A stretch of DNA of 64,000 nt. It comes from JBBRVP01 sp038246785 (GTDB lineage Bacteria; Actinomycetota; Actinomycetes; Jiangellales; Jiangellaceae). Positions 26,941 to 36,415 of this stretch are shown in pieces. Within the stretch, counting starts at the first letter, position 1. Each line of letters starts with the position of its first letter. The DNA is taken from contig JBBRVP010000016.1 of assembly GCA_038246785.1 (NCBI GenBank), positions 5,286 to 69,285 of the forward strand, read 5' to 3'. The notes beneath the pieces are model-generated. The model saw only the letters and a list, made by a program, of their open reading frames with translations, was not told where the DNA came from and did not search any database. A program made the translations under genes and the position numbers.

Positions 26941-27240
26941 ATGCGGGCGGCCGGGGGATGCGGGGGCAGGGGGCAGGGGGATGCGGGCGGCACGGCGAGG
27001 CGGATCGTGGTCCCCAAGTCGTTGCGGGACCGACTCGGACCGCGCGGCGGTGAGGTCCTGGACATCTGCGAGCGGGATGGCCGGATCGAGATGGAGCCGG
27101 CGCCGATCCCCATGCGGCCGGTCGGGAAGGGGGCGGCGGTGGCGGTGCCCGAGACCCCGCTGGCTCCGCTGTCCGACCAGATGGTCCGGGGCTGCCTTCC
27201 GCGTGATCGCCTGAGCCTGAGCAGACCACATGCGCGGCGG
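26941..27240 (+). pseudogene. Decayed AbrB/VapB-type antitoxin
   Basis: From 27001 the frame reads RIVVPKSLRDRLGPRGGEVL, DICERDGRIEMEPAPIPMRP and AVAVPETPLAPLSDQMVRG, the typical SpoVT/AbrB swapped-hairpin antitoxin (VapB) with its Pro-rich tail. The N-terminal part is replaced by repetitive Gly/Arg-coding sequence (repeats of gatgcgggcggc just upstream), and after MVRG the frame runs on into unrelated sequence instead of stopping. No intact PIN toxin follows; a short stretch near 27260-27322 (DVELIATTPRMTRRTFRLV) could be the end of one. A broken toxin-antitoxin pair is the likeliest reading. Confidence 0.6.
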
Positions 27241-27447
27241 TCCGCCTTCACTCCGCTGGGATGTCGAACTGATCGCGACGACGCCGCGGATGACCCGGCG
27301 TACGTTCCGCCTCGTCTCACTGACGGCAGAGCAGTGGACGGCCGCGAGAGCCCGCGCCGGCGACGCCTGTGAATACGGACGAGGGCCGCACCGGCCTGTC
27401 GGCCGGTGGGCCCCCGTCCGTGACTGGCGGGACTGCTGGCTAACTCC

Positions 27448-29154
<1,707 letters not shown>

Positions 29155-29285
29155 GTGTTTCCGGTCCTCCCGGTACGACTTTGGGGTACGGGCGGGTGGA
29201 CCTGGCGCGACGCCCGCGACGGACGGCCACGGTCCGCCCGGCTCCTGTCGCCGAGGGGCCCCGGCCTCGTCGGCCCGGTCCTTGC

Positions 29286-29312
29286 CTGTCACTCTCCGGT
29301 CGAGAGTGCTAG
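29286..29312 (-). promoter_or_regulatory. CIRCE element, second (weaker)
   Basis: CTGTCACTC, nine bases, GAGTGCTAG. The right arm matches the CIRCE consensus well and the left arm partly. It lies eight bases from the stronger element, between it and groEL. A second HrcA site is plausible. Confidence 0.6.
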
Positions 29313-29317
29313 TCGAT

Positions 29318-29346
29318 TGTTTAGCACTCGCTACCGGAGAGTGCAA
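29318..29346 (-). promoter_or_regulatory. groEL promoter overlapping CIRCE
   Basis: Read leftward: TTGCAC (-35, 29341-29346), 17 bases, TAAACA (-10-like, 29318-29323). The CIRCE arms cover both boxes, so HrcA binding would block RNA polymerase. The -10 match is moderate. Confidence 0.5.
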
Positions 29347-29347
29347 G
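29321..29347 (-). promoter_or_regulatory. CIRCE element (HrcA operator)
   Basis: TTAGCACTC, exactly nine bases, GAGTGCAAG: a near-perfect CIRCE inverted repeat upstream of groEL. HrcA binds CIRCE and represses chaperonin genes until heat shock. Confidence 0.9.
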
Positions 29348-29411
29348 CCAGCCCGCACAGGGACCGGCCTCGCCCGCCCGGTGCCGGCCCAGGAGAGCGC
29401 AGACTGTTCCG

Positions 29412-29945
29412 GTGGGATACGGCGCGCTCGCCGATGTCGTCGCGATCATCCACCTCCTGGCGATCGTGACGATGCTGTTCGGCGGCTTCCTCGCCTGGCG
29501 CTGGCCGCGGGTGATCGCGGTGCACGCGCCCGTGGCGGCCGTGATCGGCGGCGTCTTCCTGCTCGGGGTCGACTGCCCACTCACCGCGCTGGAGCAGCAC
29601 CTGCGGACGGCGGCGGGCGAGGCTTCCTACTCCGGCGGCTACCTCGACCACTACCTGGTGGGACCGCTCACCGGGCACGGCGCCACGCCGGCGCTGCGCA
29701 CGCTGGAGCTCGGGGTCGCGGTCGGCTTCAACCTGCTGGCGTACGGCGTCCTCGCCGTTCGCTGGGCAGCGCCCACCCTGATCACGCGGCGGCGGGCGGC
29801 ACCTGCGGCCGGCACCGACGATCAGGACCGCCCGCAGTGGAGGGGGGACCCGCCCGCAACCGCGGGGATGACGGTCACCGTCGAGCCGGCGGGCACGGGG
29901 GTCGACAGGCCGTCGGCGAAGCGTACGTCGTCGTCGTCGACGTAG
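29412..29945 (+). CDS. DUF2784 family membrane protein
   Basis: A 177-residue protein whose first 125 residues match DUF2784: LADVVAIIHLLAIVTMLFGGFLAW, a hydrophobic helix, GVDCPLTALEQHLR and a terminal helix pair. Function unknown. The GTG start at 29412 is divergent from groEL. The last ~40 codons run antisense into the moaD gene (124-base overlap) and look non-conserved, so this tail may be an extension after loss of an earlier stop. Confidence 0.8.
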   Translation: MGYGALADVVAIIHLLAIVTMLFGGFLAWRWPRVIAVHAPVAAVIGGVFLLGVDCPLTALEQHLRTAAGEASYSGGYLDHYLVGPLTGHGATPALRTLELGVAVGFNLLAYGVLAVRWAAPTLITRRRAAPAAGTDDQDRPQWRGDPPATAGMTVTVEPAGTGVDRPSAKRTSSSST

Positions 29946-30145
29946 ACGTTGACGAAGCGCCGCACGGCGCCGGCGTCGTCGAGGATGCGGGCCCGGATGC
30001 CCGGCCACGACACCTCGAGCAGGTCGATGACCTCGGCGAGAGTGGACGCGCCCCCGGCCTCGACGGCGACAGTGGCGGCGCCGCGGGTATAGGTCCGCAG
30101 GATCGTCGGCACCCTGACCGTCACGGCCGTCGTTGCCGTGCTCAT
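29822..30145 (-). CDS. MoaD/ThiS-family sulfur-carrier-like protein with C-terminal extension
   Basis: A 107-residue beta-grasp protein: TVRVPTILRTYTRG at the start, VNVYVDDDDVRF in the middle and VTVIPAVAGG near the end. In this family the terminal Gly-Gly is adenylated and thiocarboxylated to carry sulfur. Here the Gly-Gly (residues 98-99) is followed by eight more residues, SPLHCGRS, so the protein must be cut before it can be activated, or it is inactive. The start overlaps the thrC stop (ATGA), so it is made with thrC under the same SAM riboswitch. The pairing of thrC with moaD is common in actinobacteria; a role in sulfur transfer for homocysteine or cysteine is inference. Confidence 0.85.
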   Translation of the reverse strand: MSTATTAVTVRVPTILRTYTRGAATVAVEAGGASTLAEVIDLLEVSWPGIRARILDDAGAVRRFVNVYVDDDDVRFADGLSTPVPAGSTVTVIPAVAGGSPLHCGRS

Positions 30146-31437
30146 GCCAACCCTGCCGCCTCGAAGGCGGCCGCGTCGGGCGTGATGGTCGCCGCCGGCC
30201 CCACGACCGAGGCGACGGCGTCCAGCGTCTTGAGCCCGTCGCCGCTGTTGATGACGACGGTCTCGGCGTCCGGGTCCAGCTGCCCCGAAGCGACGAGCTT
30301 GCGCAGGGTCGCGACCACGACCCCTCCCGCCGTCTCGGCGAAGATCCCCTCGGTGCGGGCGAGCAGCCGGATGCCTTCGACGATCTCCTCGTCGGTCACC
30401 GCCTCGACGGCCCCGCCGGTGCGGCGGGCGACGTCGAGCACGTATGGGCCGTCGGCCGGGTTGCCGATGGCGAGCGACTTGGCAATGGTCGCCGGCCGCA
30501 CCGGGCGCGGCCGGTCGTGCCCGTCGTGGAACGCCCGCGCGATCGGGGAGCAGCCGGCGGCCTGGGCGCCATAGACCCGGTACGGGGTCCCCTCGACCAG
30601 TCCGAGGCCGACCAGCTCCCGGAACGCCTTGTCGACCTTCGTGAGCTGCGACCCGGACGCGACCGGCACGACCACTTGCTCCGGCAGCCGCCAGCCCAGC
30701 TGCTCGGCGATCTCGAAGCCGAGCGTCTTCGAGCCCTCCGCGTAGTACGGCCGGACGTTGACGTTGACGAAGGCCCAGTCCTCGTGCTCGGCGGCCAGCT
30801 CGACCGCGAGCCGGTTGACATCGTCGTACGTCCCGCGGACTGCCACCAGCGTCGTGCCGTAGACGGCGCTGGCCACGATCTTGGCGCGCTCCAGGTCGTG
30901 TGGGATGAACACGTACGACCGGATCCCGGCACGGGCGGCCGCGGCGGCGACCGCATTGGCGAGGTTGCCGGTCGAGGGGCAGGCCAGCACAGCGAACCCG
31001 AGCTCGCGGGCCGCGGCGAGCGCCACCGCGACCACGCGGTCCTTGAACGAGTGGGTCGGGTTGCCGGAGTCGTCCTTCACCCACAGCCGGCGCAGGCCGA
31101 GCTCGCCCGCGAGGTTGTCGGCGCGGACCAGCCGCGTCCAGCCCGGGTCGGTGCTCGGGGTCGTCTCCACATCGCGGGGAACGGGGAGCAGGTCGCGGTA
31201 GCGCCAGATCGATGCCGGTCCGGACGCGATCGACTCCCGGGTCACGCGGGGGAAGTCGTAGCCGACCTCGAGCGGGCCGAAGCACTCTCGGCAGGCGTAG
31301 CACGGGCCGAGCTCCTGCTCGGCGTCGCACTCCCGGCAGACGAGGCCGCGGGCGGGGCCGAGGTCGACGGCCCGGCCGTGGGCGGCGGGTGGGATCGGCG
31401 GCGCCGGCTGCGGCGCGACAGGGGAGGTGACGGTCAT
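30142..31437 (-). CDS. thrC: Threonine synthase-like PLP enzyme
   Basis: A 431-residue fold-type-II PLP enzyme. A zinc-ribbon-like N-terminus (LVCRECDAEQELGP, then CYACRECFGPLEVGY) precedes the catalytic domain with the PLP lysine in NPTHSFKDR, STGNLANAVAAA as phosphate-binding loop, and INSGDGLKTL near the C-terminus. Threonine synthase converts O-phosphohomoserine to threonine. Control by a SAM riboswitch and coupling to a sulfur-carrier-like protein are odd for threonine synthesis and raise the possibility of a sulfur-related reaction on an activated homoserine. AAGGAG lies ten bases before the ATG. Confidence 0.85.
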   Translation of the reverse strand: MTVTSPVAPQPAPPIPPAAHGRAVDLGPARGLVCRECDAEQELGPCYACRECFGPLEVGYDFPRVTRESIASGPASIWRYRDLLPVPRDVETTPSTDPGWTRLVRADNLAGELGLRRLWVKDDSGNPTHSFKDRVVAVALAAARELGFAVLACPSTGNLANAVAAAAARAGIRSYVFIPHDLERAKIVASAVYGTTLVAVRGTYDDVNRLAVELAAEHEDWAFVNVNVRPYYAEGSKTLGFEIAEQLGWRLPEQVVVPVASGSQLTKVDKAFRELVGLGLVEGTPYRVYGAQAAGCSPIARAFHDGHDRPRPVRPATIAKSLAIGNPADGPYVLDVARRTGGAVEAVTDEEIVEGIRLLARTEGIFAETAGGVVVATLRKLVASGQLDPDAETVVINSGDGLKTLDAVASVVGPAATITPDAAAFEAAGLA

Positions 31438-31453
31438 GGTGGCGAGGCTCCTT

Positions 31454-31606
31454 CGCTCATCTGCCCCGTCGGTCCTCGTGGACCGCGGGTCGGAGTTGGC
31501 ACCGTCTTCGCGCCGGGCCTCGCCATGTCATGAAGTCGGCACAGGGCTGCGCGAAGGGTTGCCGGGGCTTCATCGGGCCGTTCCCTCTGCCCCTCGGGAT
31601 GAGACG
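31454..31606 (-). ncRNA. SAM-I (S-box) riboswitch upstream of thrC-moaD
   Basis: Read leftward from 31606: CTCATCCCGAGG, GCAGAGGGA, ACGGCCCGATGAAGCC, CCGGCAACC, then GTGCCAACTCCGACCCG and GGGGCAGATGAG. These are the conserved S-box segments in the right order: P1 strand, K-turn, GGCCCGATGAA, GGCAACC, GTGCNAANTCC and CAGATGAG closing P1. P1 pairs CUCAUC with GAUGAG. It ends just before the thrC ribosome binding site, so control of translation initiation or of termination by SAM is likely. Family call by conserved sequence; no folding was run. Confidence 0.9.
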
Positions 31607-31705
31607 TGCTGTTCAGTTGTGGATCAGACGGTACGCCGCCAGGGGTGGCCGGCCAGCCCCTGTCCAACATCCGAGATGGTCGTCCAGTTAGTGGATGCTG
31701 CGACG

Positions 31706-32218
31706 ATGTGCCGCGTGCCCGAGCGCACGCACCGCCTCGCCCACGCGGTCATCGCCGCCAACGCCGTCAACGGCTCGACCGCCCTCGGTCTGCTGGTCGC
31801 CCGGCTGGGCGGCACACACGCAACCGCGGGTCCGCACGGTCTGCTCCTCGCCGTGCACTACCGGTTCTCGCTGCCCCGCGCGGACGCTTTCACGCTCGGC
31901 AGCGTCGTCCTCACCCGCCGGGGCCGGGCGTGGCTGCTCGCCCGTCCCGACCTGCTCTACCACGAGGCGCGGCACGCCGCGCAGTACGCCTGGTGCGGGG
32001 GCCCCGCGCTGCTCCCGCTCTACGCCGCCGCGGCCGTCTGGTCGTGGCTGCGTACCGGCGATCCTTCCTCGCGCAACGCCTTCGAGCGCCGTGCCGGGTT
32101 GGCCGCGGGGGGCTACCAGGAGCGCCCGCGCAGGTCCCGGCCGCTCTGGACCCGGCCGCGCGGGCCTCGCCGGCTCAGATCCCGAGCGAGTCGGCGAGGG
32201 CGGCGAGCCAGTCCATGA
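31706..32218 (+). CDS. Putative membrane protein with HExxH motif
   Basis: A 170-residue protein: LAHAVIAANAVNGSTALGLLVARLGG, a middle with YRFSLPRADAFTLGSVVLTR, then LLYHEARHAAQYAWCGGP, followed by a hydrophobic helix (LLPLYAAAAVWSWLRTGD) and FERRAGLAAGGY. HEARH fits the HExxH zinc-protease pattern. I know similar actinobacterial proteins of unknown function. ATG at 31706 chosen; an upstream in-frame ATG at 31679 exists. The last 44 bases overlap convergent otsB, where the sequence becomes Arg-rich and uninformative. Confidence 0.6.
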   Translation: MCRVPERTHRLAHAVIAANAVNGSTALGLLVARLGGTHATAGPHGLLLAVHYRFSLPRADAFTLGSVVLTRRGRAWLLARPDLLYHEARHAAQYAWCGGPALLPLYAAAAVWSWLRTGDPSSRNAFERRAGLAAGGYQERPRRSRPLWTRPRGPRRLRSRASRRGRRASP

Positions 32219-32996
32219 GGCCGTCGGGGCCGTCGACGACGAGGTCTGCGGCGTCACGCAGCTCGGCCGGGGACTCCGCGGAGTCGACGCAGACCACCAG
32301 CCCCAGCACGCCCGACTCGGCGAGCGAGCGCACCATCCGGAGGGCAGGGAGGTCGCCCACGTCGTCGCCGGCGACGACGACGACGCGCGCGCCGCGGTCC
32401 TCGACCAGCTCGCGCAGCGCGCCGCCCTTGTCAGTGCCACGGGGGCGCAACTCGACGACGTGACGTCCTGGCACCGCTTCTAGCCCCGACTCGGCGGCGA
32501 GCCGGTCGAGCTCGGGCCGCAGGGCGTCGAGCGTGCCGGCCGGGTCGGCCGCCCGTCGGGTGTGCACCGCCAGCGAGTGGCCCTTGTCCTCCAGCGCCGT
32601 CCCAGGCGGCGCGGCCGCAACCAGGGCTCCAAGCGGCTCGCGGAGCCGGCCAACGGCGGCGTCCTCGGCCGGCGAGTCCAGCTCACCGTCCGCCCAGCGC
32701 TGCAGGCCGTAGTGCCCGCGCACCTCGACACCCGAGACGGCCTCGAGCCCGCCCAGTCGCACCACGTCGGCGGCCGGTCGTCCGGTGACGATGGCCACGG
32801 CCCCGACCCGCTGGGTGAGCCGGCGCAGCACCACCCCTGCACGCGGATGGGCGCGGGCATCCTCCGGACGCTCGACGATCGGGGCCAGGGTGCCGTCGAA
32901 GTCCAGGGCGATGAGTGTCGCCCCCGGCTCGGCGAGCAGCGCGGCGAGGGCGGCCCGGCCGCCCTCGGTGGCCGGCTCGGGCACGTCGTCGCTCAT
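32175..32996 (-). CDS. otsB: Trehalose-6-phosphate phosphatase
   Basis: A 273-residue HAD-type phosphatase that removes phosphate from trehalose 6-phosphate. Visible: nucleophile motif ALDFDGTLAPIVERP at about residue 35, VAIVTGRPAADV (motif II), TDKGGALREL (Lys) and VVAGDDVGDLPAL (motif IV Asp residues). Starts by ATGA overlap with the LytR_C gene. The partner synthase gene otsA lies 1 kb away on the other strand. Confidence 0.92.
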   Translation of the reverse strand: MSDDVPEPATEGGRAALAALLAEPGATLIALDFDGTLAPIVERPEDARAHPRAGVVLRRLTQRVGAVAIVTGRPAADVVRLGGLEAVSGVEVRGHYGLQRWADGELDSPAEDAAVGRLREPLGALVAAAPPGTALEDKGHSLAVHTRRAADPAGTLDALRPELDRLAAESGLEAVPGRHVVELRPRGTDKGGALRELVEDRGARVVVVAGDDVGDLPALRMVRSLAESGVLGLVVCVDSAESPAELRDAADLVVDGPDGLMDWLAALADSLGI

Positions 32997-33499
32997 CGCC
33001 AGTCCTTCGTGAGGATCAGGGTGAGCCGACCGGCGGGTAGGCCCACGAACGCCTCCTTGGTGCGGGTCGTGATCTGCGGGAACTGCCCGGTGAGCGCCCT
33101 CGCCTGGGCTGCCAGGCCCGGCGCGAAGTAGACGGTGTTGCTCGGGACCGTACCGGAGAAGTCGCCGATGTCGGTGACCCGCCACCCGCCGGCCTCGAGC
33201 GTCTTCTCGGTGCGGCCGGCCAGGCCCTTTACCCCGGTCTGGTTGAGCACCACCACGGGCGCGCGCAGCTCGCTCGGCGCGGTCGTCGGGCTGGCGCCGC
33301 TGCCACTGGTACCCGATGGCGAGCTCGTGGCGGACGGAGCGGTCGTGGAGGCGATCGCGGGCGTGGGGCGCTGCGTCGTCACCGCCGAGCCCGGGCTGGA
33401 CCCGTCCTGGCCGAACAGCGCAAGGAAGACGAGCACGACGACGACGGTGCCGACGACCGCGAGCACCGTCGAGAGCCAGCGGTTGACCACGGCACCCAC
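32993..33499 (-). CDS. Membrane-anchored LytR C-terminal domain protein
   Basis: A 168-residue protein: a short cytoplasmic start, one membrane helix (LSTVLAVVGTVVVVLVFLALFG), a Ser/Thr/Pro-rich extracytoplasmic linker of about 45 residues and a LytR_C domain (APVVVLNQTGVKGLAGRTEKTLEAGG ... ITTRTKEAFVG). LytR_C domains occur in cell-wall-associated proteins; function unknown. Middle gene of DUF3263-LytR_C-otsB, an order often conserved in actinobacteria. Confidence 0.8.
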   Translation of the reverse strand: MGAVVNRWLSTVLAVVGTVVVVLVFLALFGQDGSSPGSAVTTQRPTPAIASTTAPSATSSPSGTSGSGASPTTAPSELRAPVVVLNQTGVKGLAGRTEKTLEAGGWRVTDIGDFSGTVPSNTVYFAPGLAAQARALTGQFPQITTRTKEAFVGLPAGRLTLILTKDWR

Positions 33500-33516
33500 C
33501 CGGCGAAGGGTACGGC

Positions 33517-33831
33517 TCAGGGCTCGAAACCCAGTCGACGGGCCGAGCGCGCTCGCTGCCTCGTCGAGCGCAGGCGCCGCAGTCGCTTGACCAGCATGGG
33601 GTCGTGGGCGAGCGCGTCTGGACGGTCCAGGAGCGCGTTGAGCACCTGGTAGTAGCGGGTGGCCGACATGTCAAACAGCTCGCGGATCGCCTGCTCCTTG
33701 GCGCCTGCGTACCGCCACCACTGCCGTTCGAAGTCGAGCACCTCGCGGTCGCGCTGCGAGAGCGACGCCGCAGCCTGCGGGGCGACCGGATCCGTACCCA
33801 GGGCGTGCCGCGAGCGCGGCGCTGCGTCCAT
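33517..33831 (-). CDS. DUF3263 domain-containing protein
   Basis: A 104-residue basic protein with the DUF3263 core LSQRDREVLDFERQWWRYAGAKEQAIRELF followed by MSATRYYQVLNALLDRP, a predicted helix-turn-helix-like DNA-binding region. An actinobacterial family, probably regulatory. First gene of the leftward operon with LytR_C and otsB, and divergent from otsA with 131 bases between, so it might control the trehalose genes (inference). Confidence 0.85.
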   Translation of the reverse strand: MDAAPRSRHALGTDPVAPQAAASLSQRDREVLDFERQWWRYAGAKEQAIRELFDMSATRYYQVLNALLDRPDALAHDPMLVKRLRRLRSTRQRARSARRLGFEP

Positions 33832-33962
33832 CAAGGGTCCCCTTCCGAGCCGGCCACGCCGGCGAGGGCCGCGCGGCTGCGCCCATGCTAGACGTTCGAA
33901 TCCCACCGTTGTCATTCGAGCGCGTGTCGTACTGCAGCTTCCTTCCGGGGTAGGAAGGGACC

Positions 33963-35351
33963 GTGGAGCCAAGCAGCCTGGTCGTGGTCGCCAACCGTCT
34001 ACCGGTGGACCGCATCGAGCAGCCCGACGGATCCGTCGGCTGGCGCCGCAGCCCCGGCGGCCTGGTCACCGCACTCGCCCCTGTCATGCGGACACGCGAG
34101 GGGGCCTGGGTCGGCTGGTCGGGCGCAGCCGGCGAGGCGCCGGAACCCTTCGTCGACGACGGCATGGAGCTCGTGCCGATCGGGATGACCGCCCACGAGA
34201 TGGGTGACTTCTACGAGGGGTTCTCCAACGCCACCCTGTGGCCGCTCTACCACGACGTGATCGTCTCCCCGGAGTATCACCGGGAGTGGTGGGAGGCCTA
34301 CGTGGCGATCAATCGGCGCTTCGCCGACGCGGCCGCCGCCGTCGCTGCCGAGGCCGCCACCGTGTGGGTGCACGACTACCAGCTCCAGCTGGTGCCGGCG
34401 ATGCTGCGGTTGGCCCGGCCGGACCTGCGGATCGGGTTCTTCCTTCACATCCCCTTCCCGCCCAAGGAGCTGTTCGCCCAGCTGCCGTGGCGGCGCCAGA
34501 TCCTCGAGGGGTTGCTCGGTGCCGACCTGGTCGGTTTCCAGCGCGAGGGCGCCGCCACCAACTTCGTGGCGCTCGCCGGGCGGATGCTCGGTCTGCCCTG
34601 CGAGGGCGAGGTCGTGAAGACCCTCGACGGCCGGCAGGTGCGGGCGGCGGCGTTCCCGATCTCGATCGACGCCCACGCGCTGGACGAGCGGGCGCGCAGA
34701 CCGGAGACCGAGGCCGAGGCGGCCCGGATGCGCTACCAGCTCGGCAATCCGCGCCACGTGCTGCTCGGCGTCGACCGGCTCGACTACACGAAAGGGATCG
34801 GCCACCGGATCAAGGCGTTCGGCGAGCTCGTCGCCGAGGGCCGGCTCGACGCGACCGAGGCAGTTTTCGTCCAGGTGGCGACCCCGAGCCGGGAGCGCGT
34901 CGACCAGTACCGCATCCTCCGCGACGACCTCGAGCTGCAGATCGGCCGACTCAACGGCGAGCACGGCGCACTCGGGCACCCGCCCATCCACTACCTGCAC
35001 ACGTCGTACTCGCGCGACGACCTGGTGGCGCTGTTCCGCGCCGCGGACGTCATGGTGGTCACGCCCTTGCGCGACGGCATGAACCTGGTCGCCAAGGAGT
35101 ACGTTGCGTGCCGCTACGACGACGGCGGGGTGCTGCTGCTCAGCGAGTTCGCAGGTGCTGCCGACGAGCTCGACACCGCGGTGCTGGTCAACCCGCACGA
35201 CGTCGAAGGGCTCAAGCAGGCCATCTGCGACGCCCTCGACATGCCGGAGGAGGAGCAGCGGCGGCGGATGCGTGCGATGCGCGAGGTCGTGTTCGATCAC
35301 GACGTACGGCGCTGGGCCGACGACTTCCTCGCCGAGCTGGGCGTCCGCTAG
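33963..35351 (+). CDS. otsA: Trehalose-6-phosphate synthase
   Basis: A 462-residue GT20 glycosyltransferase that joins UDP- or GDP-glucose to glucose 6-phosphate. Visible: VVVANRLPVDR at the start, GWVG-like WVGWSGAAG, VWVHDYQLQLVPAML, GFFLHIPFPP, GVDRLDYTKGI (substrate contacts) and RDGMNLVAKEYVA near the C-terminus. GTG start at 33963 with GTAGGAAGG upstream. Full length. Divergent from DUF3263-LytR_C-otsB. Confidence 0.95.
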   Translation: MEPSSLVVVANRLPVDRIEQPDGSVGWRRSPGGLVTALAPVMRTREGAWVGWSGAAGEAPEPFVDDGMELVPIGMTAHEMGDFYEGFSNATLWPLYHDVIVSPEYHREWWEAYVAINRRFADAAAAVAAEAATVWVHDYQLQLVPAMLRLARPDLRIGFFLHIPFPPKELFAQLPWRRQILEGLLGADLVGFQREGAATNFVALAGRMLGLPCEGEVVKTLDGRQVRAAAFPISIDAHALDERARRPETEAEAARMRYQLGNPRHVLLGVDRLDYTKGIGHRIKAFGELVAEGRLDATEAVFVQVATPSRERVDQYRILRDDLELQIGRLNGEHGALGHPPIHYLHTSYSRDDLVALFRAADVMVVTPLRDGMNLVAKEYVACRYDDGGVLLLSEFAGAADELDTAVLVNPHDVEGLKQAICDALDMPEEEQRRRMRAMREVVFDHDVRRWADDFLAELGVR

Positions 35352-35366
35352 GCCGCCGGCCGCCGG

Positions 35367-35918
35367 TTAGCCCGTCGACACCTGCTCGACAATCGCGTCG
35401 ACGAAGGCCGGGATGTCGTCCGGCTTGCGGCTGGTGACGAGCGGCCCCGCGCCCTCGGTGTCCACCACGACTTCTTCGTCGGCCCAGGTGGCGCCGGCGT
35501 TGGTGAGGTCGGTGCGCAGGCTCGGCCAGGAGGTCACCCGCCGCCCGCGCACCGCGTCGGCCTCGACGAGCATCCACGGTGCGTGGCAGATGGCGGCGGT
35601 GGGGATCCCGGCGTCCAGCGCGCGGCGCACGAAGGACACCGCGGCCTCGTCCTGGCGCAGCGCGTCCGGGTTGGCCACTCCCCCAGGCAACACCACGGCC
35701 GCGTAGTCGGAGGGGTCGGCGGTGCTCACGTCCGCGTCGGCCTCGAAGACCTCACCCTTGTCCCGGTGGTTGAAGGCCTGGACCTTCTCACCCCTGGGGC
35801 TGAGCAGCACCGGCGTTCCGCCGGCCTTCTCCACGCCCTCCCACGGGCCGGTCAGCTCGACCTGCTCGACCCCCTCGGTGGCGGTCACGAAAGCGATCTT
35901 CTTGTCCTGCAGCGTCAT
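35367..35918 (-). CDS. DJ-1/PfpI family protein (type 1 glutamine amidotransferase-like)
   Basis: A 183-residue protein with KKIAFVTATEGVEQVELTGPWE at the start, VVLPGGVANPDALR, and the nucleophile elbow AAICHAPWMLVEA with Cys-His. This is the PfpI/YhbO subgroup, described as proteases, glyoxalases or deglycases. Probably cytoplasmic and stress related. ATG at 35918; tail-to-tail with otsA, 15 bases apart. Confidence 0.88.
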   Translation of the reverse strand: MTLQDKKIAFVTATEGVEQVELTGPWEGVEKAGGTPVLLSPRGEKVQAFNHRDKGEVFEADADVSTADPSDYAAVVLPGGVANPDALRQDEAAVSFVRRALDAGIPTAAICHAPWMLVEADAVRGRRVTSWPSLRTDLTNAGATWADEEVVVDTEGAGPLVTSRKPDDIPAFVDAIVEQVSTG

Positions 35919-36329
35919 GCGCTGGAGATACCCGGGTCGAGCGCGACGACACCCGCGCGGCCGGTGCCCGGATGGCCGATTCGCCAAGCCTGCCGTGCAG
36001 CGACGGCAGCGCGGACCACACCACGGCCGGGTGTTCGAGCGCGGTCGAGTACCGTTGGGACGACGACTAGCCGCTGGTCGGGGTGAGGCGACCGACACCG
36101 ACCCGGGTGAGCGGGTGACGACGATTCGACGCGATCCCGGCGGCTGCGTGCTCAAGTCCGTCGGACCCCACCGGTGTCACGACCCTCGAGTGGGACCTTC
36201 CAGGCGAAGCCGACGAGTTGCCCGGTTGACCGTCGCCTGACTGACGAGACGATCTCGATGCGGGTTCGGTGCTCGTCGAGCTAGGGACGACGACCGCGCG
36301 TGTCGCGGAGTTCGCCGGACGCCGGCGCG

Positions 36330-36400
36330 GCCGAAACCACATTAGCCCGAACGGCACGTGCTCCTATCGTCACCACGAGTTCCGACACTGTTGCCGATGG
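36330..36400 (+). pseudogene. Fragment of SCP1.201/DddA-like deaminase toxin C-terminus (fragment A)
   Basis: Rightward reading NHISPNGTCSYRHHEF at about 36337-36384. Aligned with fragment B it matches closely at the DNA level (cccgaacggcacgtgc is identical), with changes that spoil the Cys pair. It lies tail-to-tail with fragment B, so the locus has an inverted duplicate. Too short and damaged to encode a product. Confidence 0.5.
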
Positions 36401-36415
36401 ATCATCGCCGCGACG

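Larger units (their letters stand above)
26626..27447. other. 820-base region without an intact gene
   Basis: Contains, in order, the 25-bp repeats, a short stretch with related segments (cttaagatcgcgcgg, ctcaagatcgtccgg), the decayed antitoxin, and a possible PIN-toxin remnant. I see no intact gene. It reads as a small accessory locus in decay between DUF1697-side genes and groEL. Confidence 0.6.

Noticed and set aside
31427..31705. N-terminal extension of the HExxH protein over the riboswitch region
   Set aside because: The frame is open by chance; the S-box RNA occupies this segment on the other strand and a good ATG lies at 31706.
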